Source of the DNA: Effrenium voratum
Taxonomy: Eukaryota; Sar; Dinophyceae; Suessiales; Symbiodiniaceae
Length of the DNA stretch: 64,000 nt
Reading direction: 5' to 3'
NCBI GenBank assembly: GCA_963377175.1
Contig: CAUJNA010002979.1
Span: forward strand, 264,001-328,000
Below are positions 1 to 11,700 of this stretch, one piece after another. Both the position numbers and the translations under genes were made by a program. The notes under the pieces are model-generated. The model saw nothing but the letters and a program-made list of their open reading frames with translations. It searched no databases and was not told the DNA's origin. Positions within the stretch are counted from its first letter, which is position 1, and every line of letters begins with the position of its first letter.

Positions 1-1307
1 TAGCAATGCCAAGCCAAGTCAGGGATCTCACTGTGAAGTCGTTCAATTGCAACCCCTGATGATCACTGAGGCTTCTTACGAAGGAGCGGGGTGGCTTCGA
101 TAGGGCGCAGTGACTCAGTGGCCAATGTGGCGCCACCTTGGTCCATTTGCCATGTTCCACGATCGCGCTCGACCGTTGTCCTTAACGACAGTTTGCTGAC
201 CACTCAGCCCTAACTTGTACCATTTGACCATTTGTACTTTGCAGCTTGGCAAGCACATTGAGGCAAATGTGCCCTTGGCAAAGGTTCTGCCTGGCATTGG
301 TTCGCAGCTGATTTTGTATCCCACACGTCACGCGCACTTGACCCTGCAGGATACTTGCAAATCTTGGATTTCTATTTTTTCTCCGCGGCTTGGCACTGGG
401 AATCATGGGCCTGTGACTGCAATGGGAATGCGGAGTTCCAGGATAAAGCTTGAAGCTTCCATGGAAGTCAGTTTGAATTGTTCGAGCTTGGTTCTCAGCC
501 GACTCGCTGACAGCTAGGACAACTTGGCATTGAACAGTTGGCGTGCGTGGCATGCGTCTCTACAGCTGGTGGGGACAGGTGCCAACAAATATGGCCCGCA
601 ATTCAAGATACTGGGTATTTTTGGTATTGTTGCTCTTGGGCATTTTTATTTTTTTTTGTTTAACATAAAAAAACATCTGAGTGCATTGCAAGCAGCACTC
701 TTCTTTCTTTTTGCCAATCGCGTTCCTGATGCCGCATCGCTGGTACAATCATTCTTCCGGACAAGACGGGAGAAGAAACAAAGCAGACTTAGTGAGCGAC
801 ATAGATACCGTGCAGGACCAACTAGGGGCACCAATGAACACATGAGTGAAACATTAAGACTGATTTCGTCGTAGTTCGGGCCCGGGGATCGTTTCAAGAG
901 TGGCTCTTGCCTTGCATGGCCAAAATTCAGGTTTGGGCAATGGAGCCAATGGACTTTGGAGGTGTTGTCTTTTCTTCCCTAGAATTAGTTCCCCTTTTTC
1001 CTTTTTTTTTTGGGGGGGGGTCCCCTTTGTTTTCCACTAACCAGGCAAAAAAGATAATTTGTTGCTGCGGTCCTAATTCCAGCCTAGTTTTGAAAGCCCG
1101 ATTCGATGCGCCCAAGTGGCTTGAAAGGGAGGCGCTACTAGGCCTCTCATGGACACCTCCACGTCTTTCAAGCGGGGAGCGACGTGTATGTGGCATACGT
1201 GGCATGTCTCAGGAGCTGTTGTTGTTTTTCCTTTTTCTTTTTTATTATTATTATTTCCTGCACCTCTCGGCACCCTGGTTTTTTTTTGGGCCATGCTGGC
1301 TCACCCG

Positions 1308-1469
1308 GGAAACTTCCGGGAGTCGTTTTGCGTGGCTGAGGATGCGAGCCTCTACTGCTTCGGCGAGCACTTCTCTGGGCCAAACTGGTTCACTCGGCTG
1401 AAGCGAAATGTGGCCATTCTCTCCGTCGCAGATGCGGATGGGAATAGCTTCCCGGCCAAGAAGCCTGAG
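1308..1469 (+). CDS. Candidate exon, RCC1-like repeat
   Basis: The open frame reads like protein: FCVAEDASLYCFGEH, then NWFTRLKRN, VAILSVADADG and FPAKKPE. The spacing of C-x-x-E-D-x-S-L-x-C-F-G, followed about 14 residues later by VAILSVADADG, resembles the RCC1-type blade repeats common in dinoflagellate proteins, but it is degenerate. The right border would be a GC donor after CCTGAG. The left border is uncertain. No neighbouring blade exon was found, so this may be a lone exon, a relic or chance. Confidence 0.3.
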
Positions 1470-2730
1470 GCGGCCCGTCATTCGCCTATGTTGGTGAAAT
1501 AATTTTGAAGAATGGCTAGCGTGGTGTTTATCGCCATAATAACAGATCCTCGCCACAAGAGGTTCGGACACACAACACAATTGGTCCAGACACCTTGCGG
1601 CAAAGTTCCGGCTTGGTGCTCTAGCTTTGGGTGCCCTGAGTAGCCAGTGGGTGTAGGTGACGCATTGCGCGCCGTGTTTTGCGTTTGTTTCCTGTGGTTT
1701 TCCCAATTGTTGGCGTCATGTTTGTTCTTATTATTTTTGCGAGTTTTTGTTTTCTGTGGACGTCTCAAAAACAAAATATGTGCTTCTTGGGTTCATCACT
1801 GTTACTCTAAAAAACATAAACCTTGAGTTCTTGAGAATGCCACAGGTAACCACCAAACATATTCAGGAACACAACTATGGGACAACCTCACAGAATCAAA
1901 CCAAAGACTGCCCGCATAATTTTGCATGTTTGCTTTTTAGTGTTCCTAGACTTGGTGTTCCTCGGGTTTGGGTATTCTTCTGGATCTGACCAAGACTGTG
2001 TTTTTAAGTCGGGATCCTTACTTTGATCGCGTTATGTATGCATACTTTGCAGGACCTCGTTCTACGCTTTTCCGATTCATTGCTGCCAGAGGGTAATCTT
2101 GGCCCCTTGATCTGGCTGGGTCAAGGATTATTCGCCTCTAGCTGCTTACCTGCAAATCCAAAATGCTATCCATGAAGGCTGGATTTGCAAGCCAGGCATT
2201 GACAAAGGTAGAAGGGATACTGTGCAGAAGAGTGGGCCCGCCCTGAGTGCGTGTGCAGGCAAAAAGTTACTATGCAGAAGGGCTTCGAATCTGGCCGCCA
2301 AGAATTCTGGCACAACACGTGAATTGCAGGTGGTCCAGATTTTTGCTGCCATACCGTGGCTGTCTCCAAAATGAACGAACTACTACAAGTGGCATGTGCC
2401 TACTCTAGTGGAACTGTAGTTCAACTACCTTGCGCATATGATGTGAGTCAGCTAGCGCCTGTGAAACATGTTTTGCGCTTGTGTTCAGTTTGTATCATAT
2501 GCATAGGGACATAGATATGCTGGAAATGTTGGGGAGGTAAATATTAGGTAGTTGCTAGACACAGGTAGATTTTGGCAGTATGTAATTTAAACGCACCATA
2601 ACTAGATTCTTCCAAGATTGATTTAGGGCCGCAACAGGGGGAGCTACCGAAGGTTATGGCTCTGAATGGTCCTTGACGATCCCATACACACTATGCCACA
2701 CATGTAGTTTGATGTAGTTGGGGGGTGGGC

Positions 2731-2800
2731 ATTTGTATATATATATATATATTTATATGTATACTTATGTTGTATTATCATACTATGTATATACTATATG
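2731..2800. repeat. AT-rich microsatellite
   Basis: TA dinucleotide runs followed by degenerate TATAC/TATGT units. No gene overlaps it. Confidence 0.85.
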
Positions 2801-2960
2801 AAACACTTCCTTTGGCGTCATATTTGGCTGCTTGATGGGTTTTACACATTCGGGGCTCGGGGCCCTTAGAGGCCTGGGACGTCTCGGCCGAGGCGTCTAC
2901 AACAACTTTGCAGTCAGCGGCTGCTTGGCCAAGGGCGCCCCAAATCTGACAAGCACTCTA

Positions 2961-3056
2961 CTGCCATTGGGTTTGATCTTTAGACTTTAACTTTTTGGAC
3001 TCCCCTCATATTTCCTGGTAACCAGTAAAAGTTAAACTTCTTGCTGGGGGATCTAC
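2961..3056 (+). repeat. Dispersed repeat family A, copy 1
   Basis: Begins CTGCCATTGGGTTTGATC, then TTTAGACTTTAACTTTTTGG, and ends near GTTAAACTTCTTGCTGGGGG. Two other copies lie in the same orientation at 4518 and 7911. The inner part carries a weak inverted repeat (ACTTTAACTTTT / AAAAGTTAAACT). Confidence 0.75.
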
Positions 3057-3433
3057 GGCACCCAAGGTAGCTGACTTTTGTTCCTTTGGAGGGCAGCCTG
3101 GCAGAGGGGCCAACATGAAGTGGAAGGCAGCTCAGTCCTACCCGGCTGGCGCATGTCTATACCTTAGCTCTTGTCAGGCGCACTGGCGAGACATGTTGTC
3201 CTCACTCGTAGTCTTGCGTGGGTGATTCGAAACCAACGTTCAAATAAAATAATGATCGCGCTTCTTCACCAAAATGTGAAATTTGGTAAATGTAACACAT
3301 TTGGTAACAATTTCGAAATCAACGTTCACACATTTGGTAACCAACGAATAAAACCCGAAATTGTTACCAAATTGTGTGAATACCTTGGGCATTGAGGGCT
3401 GTGGCTCTGGCCTGTGTGAGGCACAAAACGGGC

Positions 3434-3528
3434 GTGGGTCAAAAATAAATCACTAGGAATTGGACCGCAGGTTTTAGTCCATGTTTCCATTTACTAGGGT
3501 CCATTTTGGGTAGCGATTTTTGACCCAC
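3434..3528. mobile_element. MITE/introner-like element, 95 bp
   Basis: Terminal inverted repeat GTGGGTCAAAAAT(AAATC) at the left and GATTTTTGACCCAC at the right, with no coding capacity. The only copy seen in the window. Confidence 0.7.
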
Positions 3529-3701
3529 AGACAAATGATAATATATGATTCGCGTAGAGTTTGAGCATGGGTCGCGCCCGCCTCAACCTTTTGCCTCTCT
3601 CTTTCCAACTGCTTTCGCTGCTCGCATGTGTTTCTTCTGGTTGTCCTGGCCTGGCGTCGAAGTAGTAGCAAAACGATAGAGCGGTCCCGACATGCGATAG
3701 G

Positions 3702-3796
3702 CAGGGGAATGAGACATAGAATGACCCGTCAATAAACCATCCAGTGGTTTCCTTTAAGGGGACCCCGGAACGGTTCATTCCATTTCTCATTCCCTA
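3702..3796. mobile_element. MITE/introner-like element, 95 bp
   Basis: Left end AGGGGAATGAGACATAGAATGA mirrors right end TTCATTCCATTTCTCATTCCCT with few mismatches. Non-coding. Confidence 0.68.
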
Positions 3797-4192
3797 GTGT
3801 CAGCACTGGCAGACCTGCCTGTCTTTCTTTGGCTCAGCTCGATGTGCTGAGGCGAGTACAAGACCCCTGGCGCGCCCTTAGCGCCGGAGGAGGGCCCCCT
3901 GCAGTCCATCGAAGCAGCGGCCCCTTGGCCAGAAATGCGCTTAGCGTTTGGCTTTTGGAGCAGGGAGTTCGGAAGGCATAGTGGTGTTTTCACCGTGGAG
4001 CCTTTACGCTGGTGAAGGAGAGGGCGCCGTGGAATTTTATCCGGGCTACTTGGGCTCGGGTCAGGGGTGGTAGATAGCCAGGTGGGGCAGAGCTTGAGCT
4101 GTTGGGGAGCGAGTGCATTTTGGGCAATGAGCTGCTGCAACTTCCCCCAAAGCCTGGCGTTTCTGAAAGGCAATGCAGGTCAGCTGCAGCAG

Positions 4193-4296
4193 CATAGGTG
4201 TCCTTTTTAGGTGAGCTTGGTTGAAAATAGATGGCACTGGTTTAGATGGTTTTGTTCCATGTACCATGGCCATCTATTTTCCAAAAGGCCCCTATG
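4193..4296. mobile_element. MITE/introner-like family B, copy 1
   Basis: Runs from CATAGGTGTCCTTTTTAGG to CCAAAAGGCCCCTATG. The ends are inverted repeats, as are inner parts (AAAATAGATGG...CCATCTATTTT). About 80% similar to the copy at 9868. Confidence 0.8.
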
Positions 4297-4517
4297 TGCA
4301 GCAGTGTATGGCATTTGCAAAAAACAAAAACAAAAAAACACCCCGGCTATACACTTCCTGGCCTTGGCTTAGGACGAGAATGGCCGTGTCTTCGACCGCA
4401 GGCACGACGCGGTGCTTGGGCAGGATTTAGCAAGTTGATTCAGGAATCGCTGCCATTCTGGGCAAAAGTCGGGCCCAAAGATCGAATCGGCAAAGCTTCT
4501 GTGACTTGCATTCCCTT

Positions 4518-4617
4518 GACTGCTATTGGGTTGGATCTTTAGACTTTAACTTGTTGAAAAATCAAGGGGCTTTCCACTAAGCCCGCAAGAAGCTAAACTT
4601 TTTGCAGAGGGGTCAAC
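4518..4617 (+). repeat. Dispersed repeat family A, copy 2
   Basis: Starts GACTGCTATTGGGTTGGATC and runs through TTTAGACTTTAACTTGTTG to AAACTTTTTGCAG. It is clearly related to copies at 2961 and 7911. Confidence 0.8.
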
Positions 4618-5538
4618 AGCAAGCAAGTTCCCAGCATGTGTTCAACTCACTGACTCAAGGGCCGAGTTTGAGCCATGTAAATGGCTGGTGAGTGCCTTCG
4701 GTGCCTTCAGAAGGTTCTGCTATTGTGGATGTGCGGATCCTTGGCCGTGCGCAGGGGTGCTCATCGGCGGTGATGATTTTGCTGATGTAAGATACGCATG
4801 GATATTGCGCACGGCCTGTCAATCAAGGTTCTCCAGTGATTCTTTTTTTTTTTTTTTTTAAACGGCGGTTTAGACGAAACAGAAGCATGGAAATGGGAAG
4901 GGGATGGTTTTCAGCAGCGACCTCCGAGGAGTTCAAGCTGTTGACTGGGCTTTGCGCCATGGCAGCAACCTCCGGGTTATGCCGAGGCCTCCCCTTCGGG
5001 TCTCAAGGGCTTGAGCTTCCGTAGCTACTGAATGAAGCTGGACCTATCAGCCTGGGTTTCGCTTTCTACGGACAGCATGTCTTGCAGACATGCTGCTGCC
5101 ATGGAGGCTTGAAAGTGGGTACGCGGGGCTCAGCTGCTGGTTAGCTGGCTGATGTGCTGCGTTCGCCACCCTGAGGGATGACACGAAGTTATTATAGCAG
5201 AGTTTGCAGTACTTCCTGCAGCTTCAATGCCTGAAGCACGGTCCCGAAAGCCGCCTCCTTGACAAACATAGTTGTCGGGTGGAAATCCAGTGTTCGATCA
5301 AACAAATAAGTATCACCATGTACACGCTCGACTGGCATCGGCGGAGGTCAATTTCATCTGCATAGGCGTGTGCGTGTGTATGTTTAGCGTTTTTTTTTTT
5401 TGGGGGGGGGAGGGGCGACACGTCATTCAGTTGCACTTTCAGTTCGCGTCATGCCGAATGACAACCATCAGGCCTTGGCTTTCAGAGAGGCGCTCAAGTT
5501 CGGTTCGATGACTCTCAAACGACCCCAAGAAAGCTAAC

Positions 5539-5669
5539 GTTGACCCAGGATTAATAAACCCGTCCCATTATTGGGGGGTGTTCCCTCCAAAAGTGGTCTG
5601 AATCCCCACAAAAAGGGGGATTCACCCCCCTATTAATCAACCAGGGGTTTAACTTCATCCGGGGTCAAC
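5539..5669. mobile_element. MITE/introner-like element, 131 bp
   Basis: Left end GTTGACCCAGGATTAATAAA mirrors right end TAACTTCATCCGGGGTCAAC imperfectly; inner GGGGGTGTTCC and CCCCCT stretches also pair. It ends about 12 bases before the predicted acceptor at 5682. Confidence 0.7.
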
Positions 5670-5681
5670 ATTCCCCAACAG

Positions 5682-5777
5682 ACGCAGCAACAGACCGACG
5701 CCGCGCTGAGGCAGCGCAGTGCCGGCGGAGAAGAGACCGACCTGGAGCGCCCAAGCGACCCTTTGGTCCAAGAAGCC
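5682..5777 (+). CDS. Candidate N-terminal exon of the first channel gene
   Basis: A GC-rich open stretch follows AACAG| and reads TQQQTDAALRQRSAGG, then EETDLERPSDPLVQE. It is polar and probably disordered. It begins about 12 bases after an inverted-repeat element ends. Several GC or GT donors between 5775 and 5781 would work, so the end is approximate. No domain is recognised. Membership of the channel gene is inferred from strand and order only. Confidence 0.42.
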
Positions 5778-8700
5778 GCTGTGTCGGAGCTGCGCTGGAG
5801 CTGTGGGCGCCTTGCGCGAGTTGGGTCGGAGAGACGGGTGAAGCTGCGAGAGGGGGTGGTTTCGTTTGTTCACAAGTTGGTTTTGTTTGGCGGGCACCCT
5901 TCACAAGTCGGAGTACACGTTGTCAAGGTTTGCATGCTTACTGGAAGAATCAACGAGATGTATGACAGATTAATCCTCGCATTGCGTTGCCTTGGCTGCA
6001 AGCCCAGATGCCGAATTTCTGCCTCTAGGAAGAAGCAACAGTTTCTTGAGTGCTTCCTGTTGTGCCAGAAGATCGTTCTGGGGATTCACTGCGGGCAACA
6101 TCCAAGCACATTCCTTGAGGGCCAAATATGCTTACTATCCTTGCAGAGGAAAAATTTGTTCAAGCATTGCTCTGCACGGCAGCGAAACGTAAAACATGCA
6201 GAACAAAAGAACAGGCGTTGGGCTTTTAAGGTTGGGTGCTTCCTGAAAGGGAGCGGAGCCATACACGACACGGACAGCTGTCTTACTCAGGTTTTAGCCA
6301 GGGTGGCTTGGGTTCCTCAGATTTACATTGGGCGTGACTGGCTCAGTTGCCCTGCGTATTGGCTGTTTGTCCTTGGGAGGGGTGTGCGTACCCCGGAGTT
6401 GCTGGTTTCACTTACTTGTGTGGCTGTGGACCCTGAAGCATATCAATGAGTCAATGAGCTCTAAATCGGTGTTTCGGAAGTCTGGGGATGGCTTTTCTGG
6501 GATTGAAAGTTTGGAGAAAGGGGTGGCGGGTCACAGCCTGAGACTAGCAAGAACAGTCAAACATGCCAACGCAGGGGTCTCATGTTGGTGCAACGCCGCA
6601 TGTGCGCCGATTCCTTGCCATGCTTTTCCAGAACTCGGTGTTTACATCATCGGCGCTGATCATGATCGAGTATCAAGGAGTAGTAAAGAAGAACCTACAG
6701 GGGGAAGAACAGGTGCAATCCACAAACACCGCATCCAAACTGTTTTTTAAGAATGCCAGATGCCATTGGCCCTCCGCCACTGCATTTTGTTCCCTTGGTA
6801 GCCGTTCCTGATGTGTCGTGATCAAAGTCCATTTGTTCTACCGCTTGGGCTTGGGGTCGGTAGAAGCATGTTGCCGGAGCTGCGTGCTCATTCTTTTTTT
6901 CTGGTGTTTGTTTGGCACTCTGACTCATCCGAGGGCTGTGTGGGGCATGTTGTAATCCAGCATTTGGCACAGGAACGCCCGTCCACTTAGGCCAAGTCGA
7001 GGGCCTTTTCCCGCAGATGTGGCTTGGATGGCACTGCACGATGTGTGGGGAAAACACATCCTCCTGGGAACGCGACGTTGGGTTTTCGTGGGGTATTCTT
7101 TGCCATTTTCGAGTGGCTCCACTGGCCTTTGCCCGTGTGTTTTTGGTTTTCTTGACCATCCCTTAAAAACACGATGGCTGCTGGCATGCGCCACCGTATG
7201 CCTTGCATCATGTAGCGGTCGGTGACCCATTGCGCCGGTCATTTGCAAGTGAGCATGAGGCGACTGCTCTGGAGGTCACGTCATGGAAATCTCGCTTGCC
7301 TTAGGCAAAACGTCTTGAGATGCTGAGGCTGTTGTGAGTGAGTCAGGGTGTCCCATGGTTGCATTTCGCCCAGAAGCGGGCACGGATGATTGTTGCAGCC
7401 AAGCATGGCGTTGCGCAGGGAACTTAAGTGACAAGACACAAGATCGAACTAAAGAGAACAAACAAGCAGGTAGGACAGAGGTTGTTCCGATCATGTAGTT
7501 GTTGAGGCAGGCCCTTGGTTCACTCAAGGCAAACACGGAACGCTCTATGGGGGCGATCAGATAGAGAGCCGTTGGCACCCAGGAAGGTGTGCATTGTCGT
7601 GGGAGAGCCCAAGACGGAGAGCGACGGCTCCGAGGTCAGGGTTAGTCGAGGGTTTTCCCCGAGCGACCGTTCACTTCAGATATTTTCTCACCCAAAAGCC
7701 CCCCGTGTGGCTTTGTCTTGCGAACCCTTCAACGAAAACAGTTGGGGGGTGATCAATTTTTCAGGATCAATTTTCAACTCGAGTACCCACGAAGTTATCA
7801 AAACAACCCAACTCAATGTGGTGCTCCTGGGGAGTGCGCCGCTGCAGGCCTGAGGATGCAGGAAAGTTCCCAATATAATTCGGCAGATGGAGGTTTTGCA
7901 GCCTCAAACTTGACTGCTATTGGGTTGGATCTTTAGACTTTAACTTGTTGGGAAGTCAAGTTGGGTTTTCCACCTAACCCCCAAAAAGTGAAAAGCTTTT
8001 TGCAGGGGGGTCCTTGCAGCAACCAAGAAGCCTCAAAAGCAGTTGCGCCAGGCTCCCGACGGCAAGAGGCTGAAGGTGAACGGCTTCCGGGCGGAGCCGC
8101 TAAGATGCGCGTGAGGCGCGCCAAAGTGTCACCAGAGGTTTGCACCGAAGGAGTGAAGCGCCCACATAGGTTTTGCTTTAGCCTTTTAACGTTTCTCCAT
8201 GGGTTTGTCGTTTGTGGCGGTTTGACCTTTTGTTGTCCCACACGGGGCTTGGGGAAGGTAAGTTTTGGTGGTTCCACTGCCAGACTGACAGCTTTTCCGT
8301 GGTCAGTCACAAGAGTTACCCGCCTTTGGAAAGATGCGTGTGTCAACCTCCTTCGACGACGGTGTGCAGGAAGCAAACGGTTTGCCAAGCCCCGGGCGGC
8401 AGCATTGTTTAGAGCCAAGCGATCGTTTTTGCTCAGCCAGCGTTGCGTTGCACATGGAATTTTGTAAAAGAAACCATCGAAACGTGGCGGCTGGTCATGC
8501 CTTTGTTTCCAATTCTTTTGGCCAGATGCTGCTACCAGGAAGCAAGTTGTGCAGTGGGCTCAGAAGCCATGGCAAAGTGAGCGCCATGCACTGGCTCCAA
8601 AGTCAGGAAGTCAACAGGAGCCACCCAGAGTGCGTGGCGGTCATCAGGCCTGCGCACAGCGAAAACAAGCAGCAGCTTGAACTTGATCAGTTCAGTCCAT

Positions 8701-11700
8701 CTGATTCAGCTGCTTGCTTGTTTTGCAGCTGCGCAGCATGCTGCCCACTTACGCAGAGAGACGTGAAGCACGAATGGGCCTTTGTGACCCCAATATCTTG
8801 CCTTGCCGCCCCGCTCGTAAAGATAAATCGCTTGTGTGTTTTGTTTATTGACTTTGTGGGGCCGAGGATGCTACGTTGGCAGTTTGGCTCCACATGTGCG
8901 ACGGGCATGGTCGAACTCGATGCTTGCTTCCGGGCGCCGCGTGCCCGACCTGTTACTCCCAGGCATACAGCTTGGCGGTTAGGAGATTCGCGCGTGAGGG
9001 AAAATCATCTATTTTGGAATGCTTCATTTCGCTTTGGCCGTTTCAGCTCGCGACATTGTCCTCCAAGGGTTGGGACAGTCGGTCTTTTTTCTACGTGACC
9101 TGACAACCTTCTGGCTCAGAAGCAGAATCCTCTCGACTTGCAACGTGGGAACGTGCGAACATCGTGTTCAGCCGCCGGGAAGCAGTCAGCGGAGTTGTGG
9201 GGAGGGCTCGGACACGTATTGACACATCATGTGGCACATCATGGGGCTTTTGAAATGGGTACTTTGTTGCAGTGTTTGTGCGCTGGCATGAACTATGATA
9301 TGCGAATCCCCCTTGCTTCCGTGAAGCAGCACGCGTCATCTTCATTTAAATTTGATTTTGTCTCTGCCAGAGGCAGCATGTGGAGCCTGTCGATGTACGC
9401 AGCGGAGAACCCGAACACAGCTGTAGAGGCGACGATCCGTTGGCCTGCGGCTTGCCAGGTGATGCCCAGTTAGTTGCAAGGGCTTCAGTTGGTGTCTGAA
9501 AGAGGCTTACTGGAGCCTGTGCTTTCTTTTGGATCCAATCTTTGGCTAAATCAAGGATGGCCAGTGTGGAATTCCGTTTGTGAAGGGCGTTTTTTTCACC
9601 AATTTCTTGGAGGGCAGGGCTTGGATGAACCATCCCCCCCTAAAAAACATAAAATAAAATAATGTATGGAAGGGGGGCCATTCCCCGTTTTCCCTTTGCG
9701 GGGAAGGCTGGGAAAAAGACACGGAATTGGTCCTTCCCCCACCCGCTCCGCTCCCCCCTCCCGGCGGGGTGGTAGGAGACAAGCTGTCCGCCCGGCAGGC
9801 GGCGGTGGCCTCCAACGTCCTGGCACCGCCGTCCTTGTCCTTGGAGCAGGTGGTGGAAATGCAGGACCATAGGTGTCCTTTTTGGTTGGTTTGCTTAAAA
9901 ATAGAGGGCCCTGGTTTAGATGGGGTTTATTCCATTTACCAGGGCCATCTAGTTTGCCAAAAGGCCACCTGTGTGCAGGACCTGTGATGGCATGGCGAAA
10001 GATTCGACCATACCCCAAAAAACCCAGCGTTGGCAACGATACCTCAGCTCTCGTTTCGGACTCGGGGGGCTTGCCCTCTTGGCAGCCGTGTGTTGTGGTG
10101 GAACTGCTGGGTTGAAATGTGTGATGTGTCCAGTGTGCTCAGGGTCCGAGCTCTGCTTGGATCGTGCTTTGCTTGCTCCAGACAAAGGCCCATGTCACCG
10201 GCCGCGGTGCCATTGAGGAACCTCAGGCCCCAATGGCTCCATGCTTTTGGGAAGGTGTCCCGTGTTTGGTGTGGGCTCCTGGATCGGGCTTGAGATCCGG
10301 CTGCGTACGAAGGAAGCGGAGATTGCGGAGTACTCGAAGCCAGAATTCCAGATGCTTGCCTCATGCTGGATGGGCGGACCCTCCAGCTTTTGTCAACTTG
10401 AAACTTTGTCATGCAGTCGTCTTGAGGTGAAGCCGAACAAAGTAGTAGGCCAAACTGATCGAAGGGCTGGACAGGTCGCAGTGTCGTTTTTCATACTTGA
10501 GGCTTGAGGCAGCTGAATCTGACAGCTGAAGACTTCGCATGTCGCCATGGCTTCAAGCTTGCAACGTTGGACGAGCAAGCAAAGCGCGAAAAGCGGCGAG
10601 CTGCTTTCTGTCTGAGTGGCCGCAGTTTCGCAAGGCGGGCTTTGTAGATTCTTCTGCCTCAGCGCTGGATCTTGGCTCGTGCTCCTGCCCAGGAACGAGC
10701 TGTACGCCACCCTTTCCGCTGCGACACCGGAGGAGCTGGCTCATTTGCGTCAAGAGCTATGCTCCTGGGCTGCATTGTCCACTGCGCCTCCGTTTTTGGC
10801 GGGAGGTTGGTTTGGGCCTTGTTCGGGTCAGGGTTTGGCATAGGTTGGGTGTTGGTCTAGGTTAGGATTGGTTTTGGCAGGGGTAAGGTCGAGGTTGGTG
10901 AAAAAGTCTGTTGCAGGTCTGTTTTGGGATTGAGTGAGGGTTGGGTGGCATCTGGGTAGTCTAGCATTTGGGCTTGCTTGGGTTGATTTAGTAGGGGCTA
11001 GCGGCTTGATTTGGTCGGGTTTGCACAGTGGCTTGGTGTAGATTTGGATTTGCTTTCAGGGTTGCTTTGCGGCCGCAGATTAGGATTGATTTAGGGTTCG
11101 TTTTGGGTCGGTTTTGCGTTGGCTCCTGCTTGGTCGAGGGTAGACTTTACGCTTGGTTTTGGACGGTTTTGGTTAGTAACAGCAGATGATACTGTCACAT
11201 GCAGGTACTTAGTTTGGTCAACTTGGCGCTTGCCTTCGCTGCAGTTCGACATGCGCTCCGTCTCCGACTTAAACCAAACGTTGATGTCTTTGAGTCAGAC
11301 GGCGAGTACGCAGGTTTTTTTTGGTTGTTTTTTTTTGGGGGGGGCACGTAGTCCCAACGCACCGCTGGTTCCACCTTCTGAGGTTTGAAGATCCAAGCAC
11401 CTTGACTGCAGGGGGGCCTTGAACACATGAGAGCCGTAGGATGGCCCGAAGGCAGCCGACAAGCCAGAAGCCAGCAATCAAAGGCTTGAGGAGCTCGAAC
11501 GTAAGGAGCTCGGAGACCACACCAGGCAAGAAATTCGCCTGAGCAACTTCAAAGGCATGCGTTCTTTCCGGACATGTCTAGGGATAGTTGTGTTATGGAG
11601 GCCCTGCATCAGCAAAACCTTGAGTTGTGTAAGCTTGCAACAGGTGCATTTGTTGGGTGTAAGCACGAGGGGAAGCCCTGCGTTAGGCTGTAGAGAAGCT

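Larger units (their letters stand above)
1..5681. other. Region without a confident gene
   Basis: No exon can be placed here with confidence except a possible RCC1-like exon near 1.3-1.47 kb, listed separately. The region holds homopolymer runs (T and G near 1.0 kb, T near 4.84 kb and 5.39 kb), an AT-rich microsatellite near 2.73-2.80 kb, four inverted-repeat elements and two copies of a dispersed repeat. It may be the 5' part of the channel gene that follows, or an intergenic stretch. The true start codon of that gene was not found. Confidence 0.5.

Noticed and set aside
5763..6449. 228-codon frame
   Set aside because: Only its first few codons look like protein, and these overlap the candidate exon at 5682. 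The rest resembles intron read-through.
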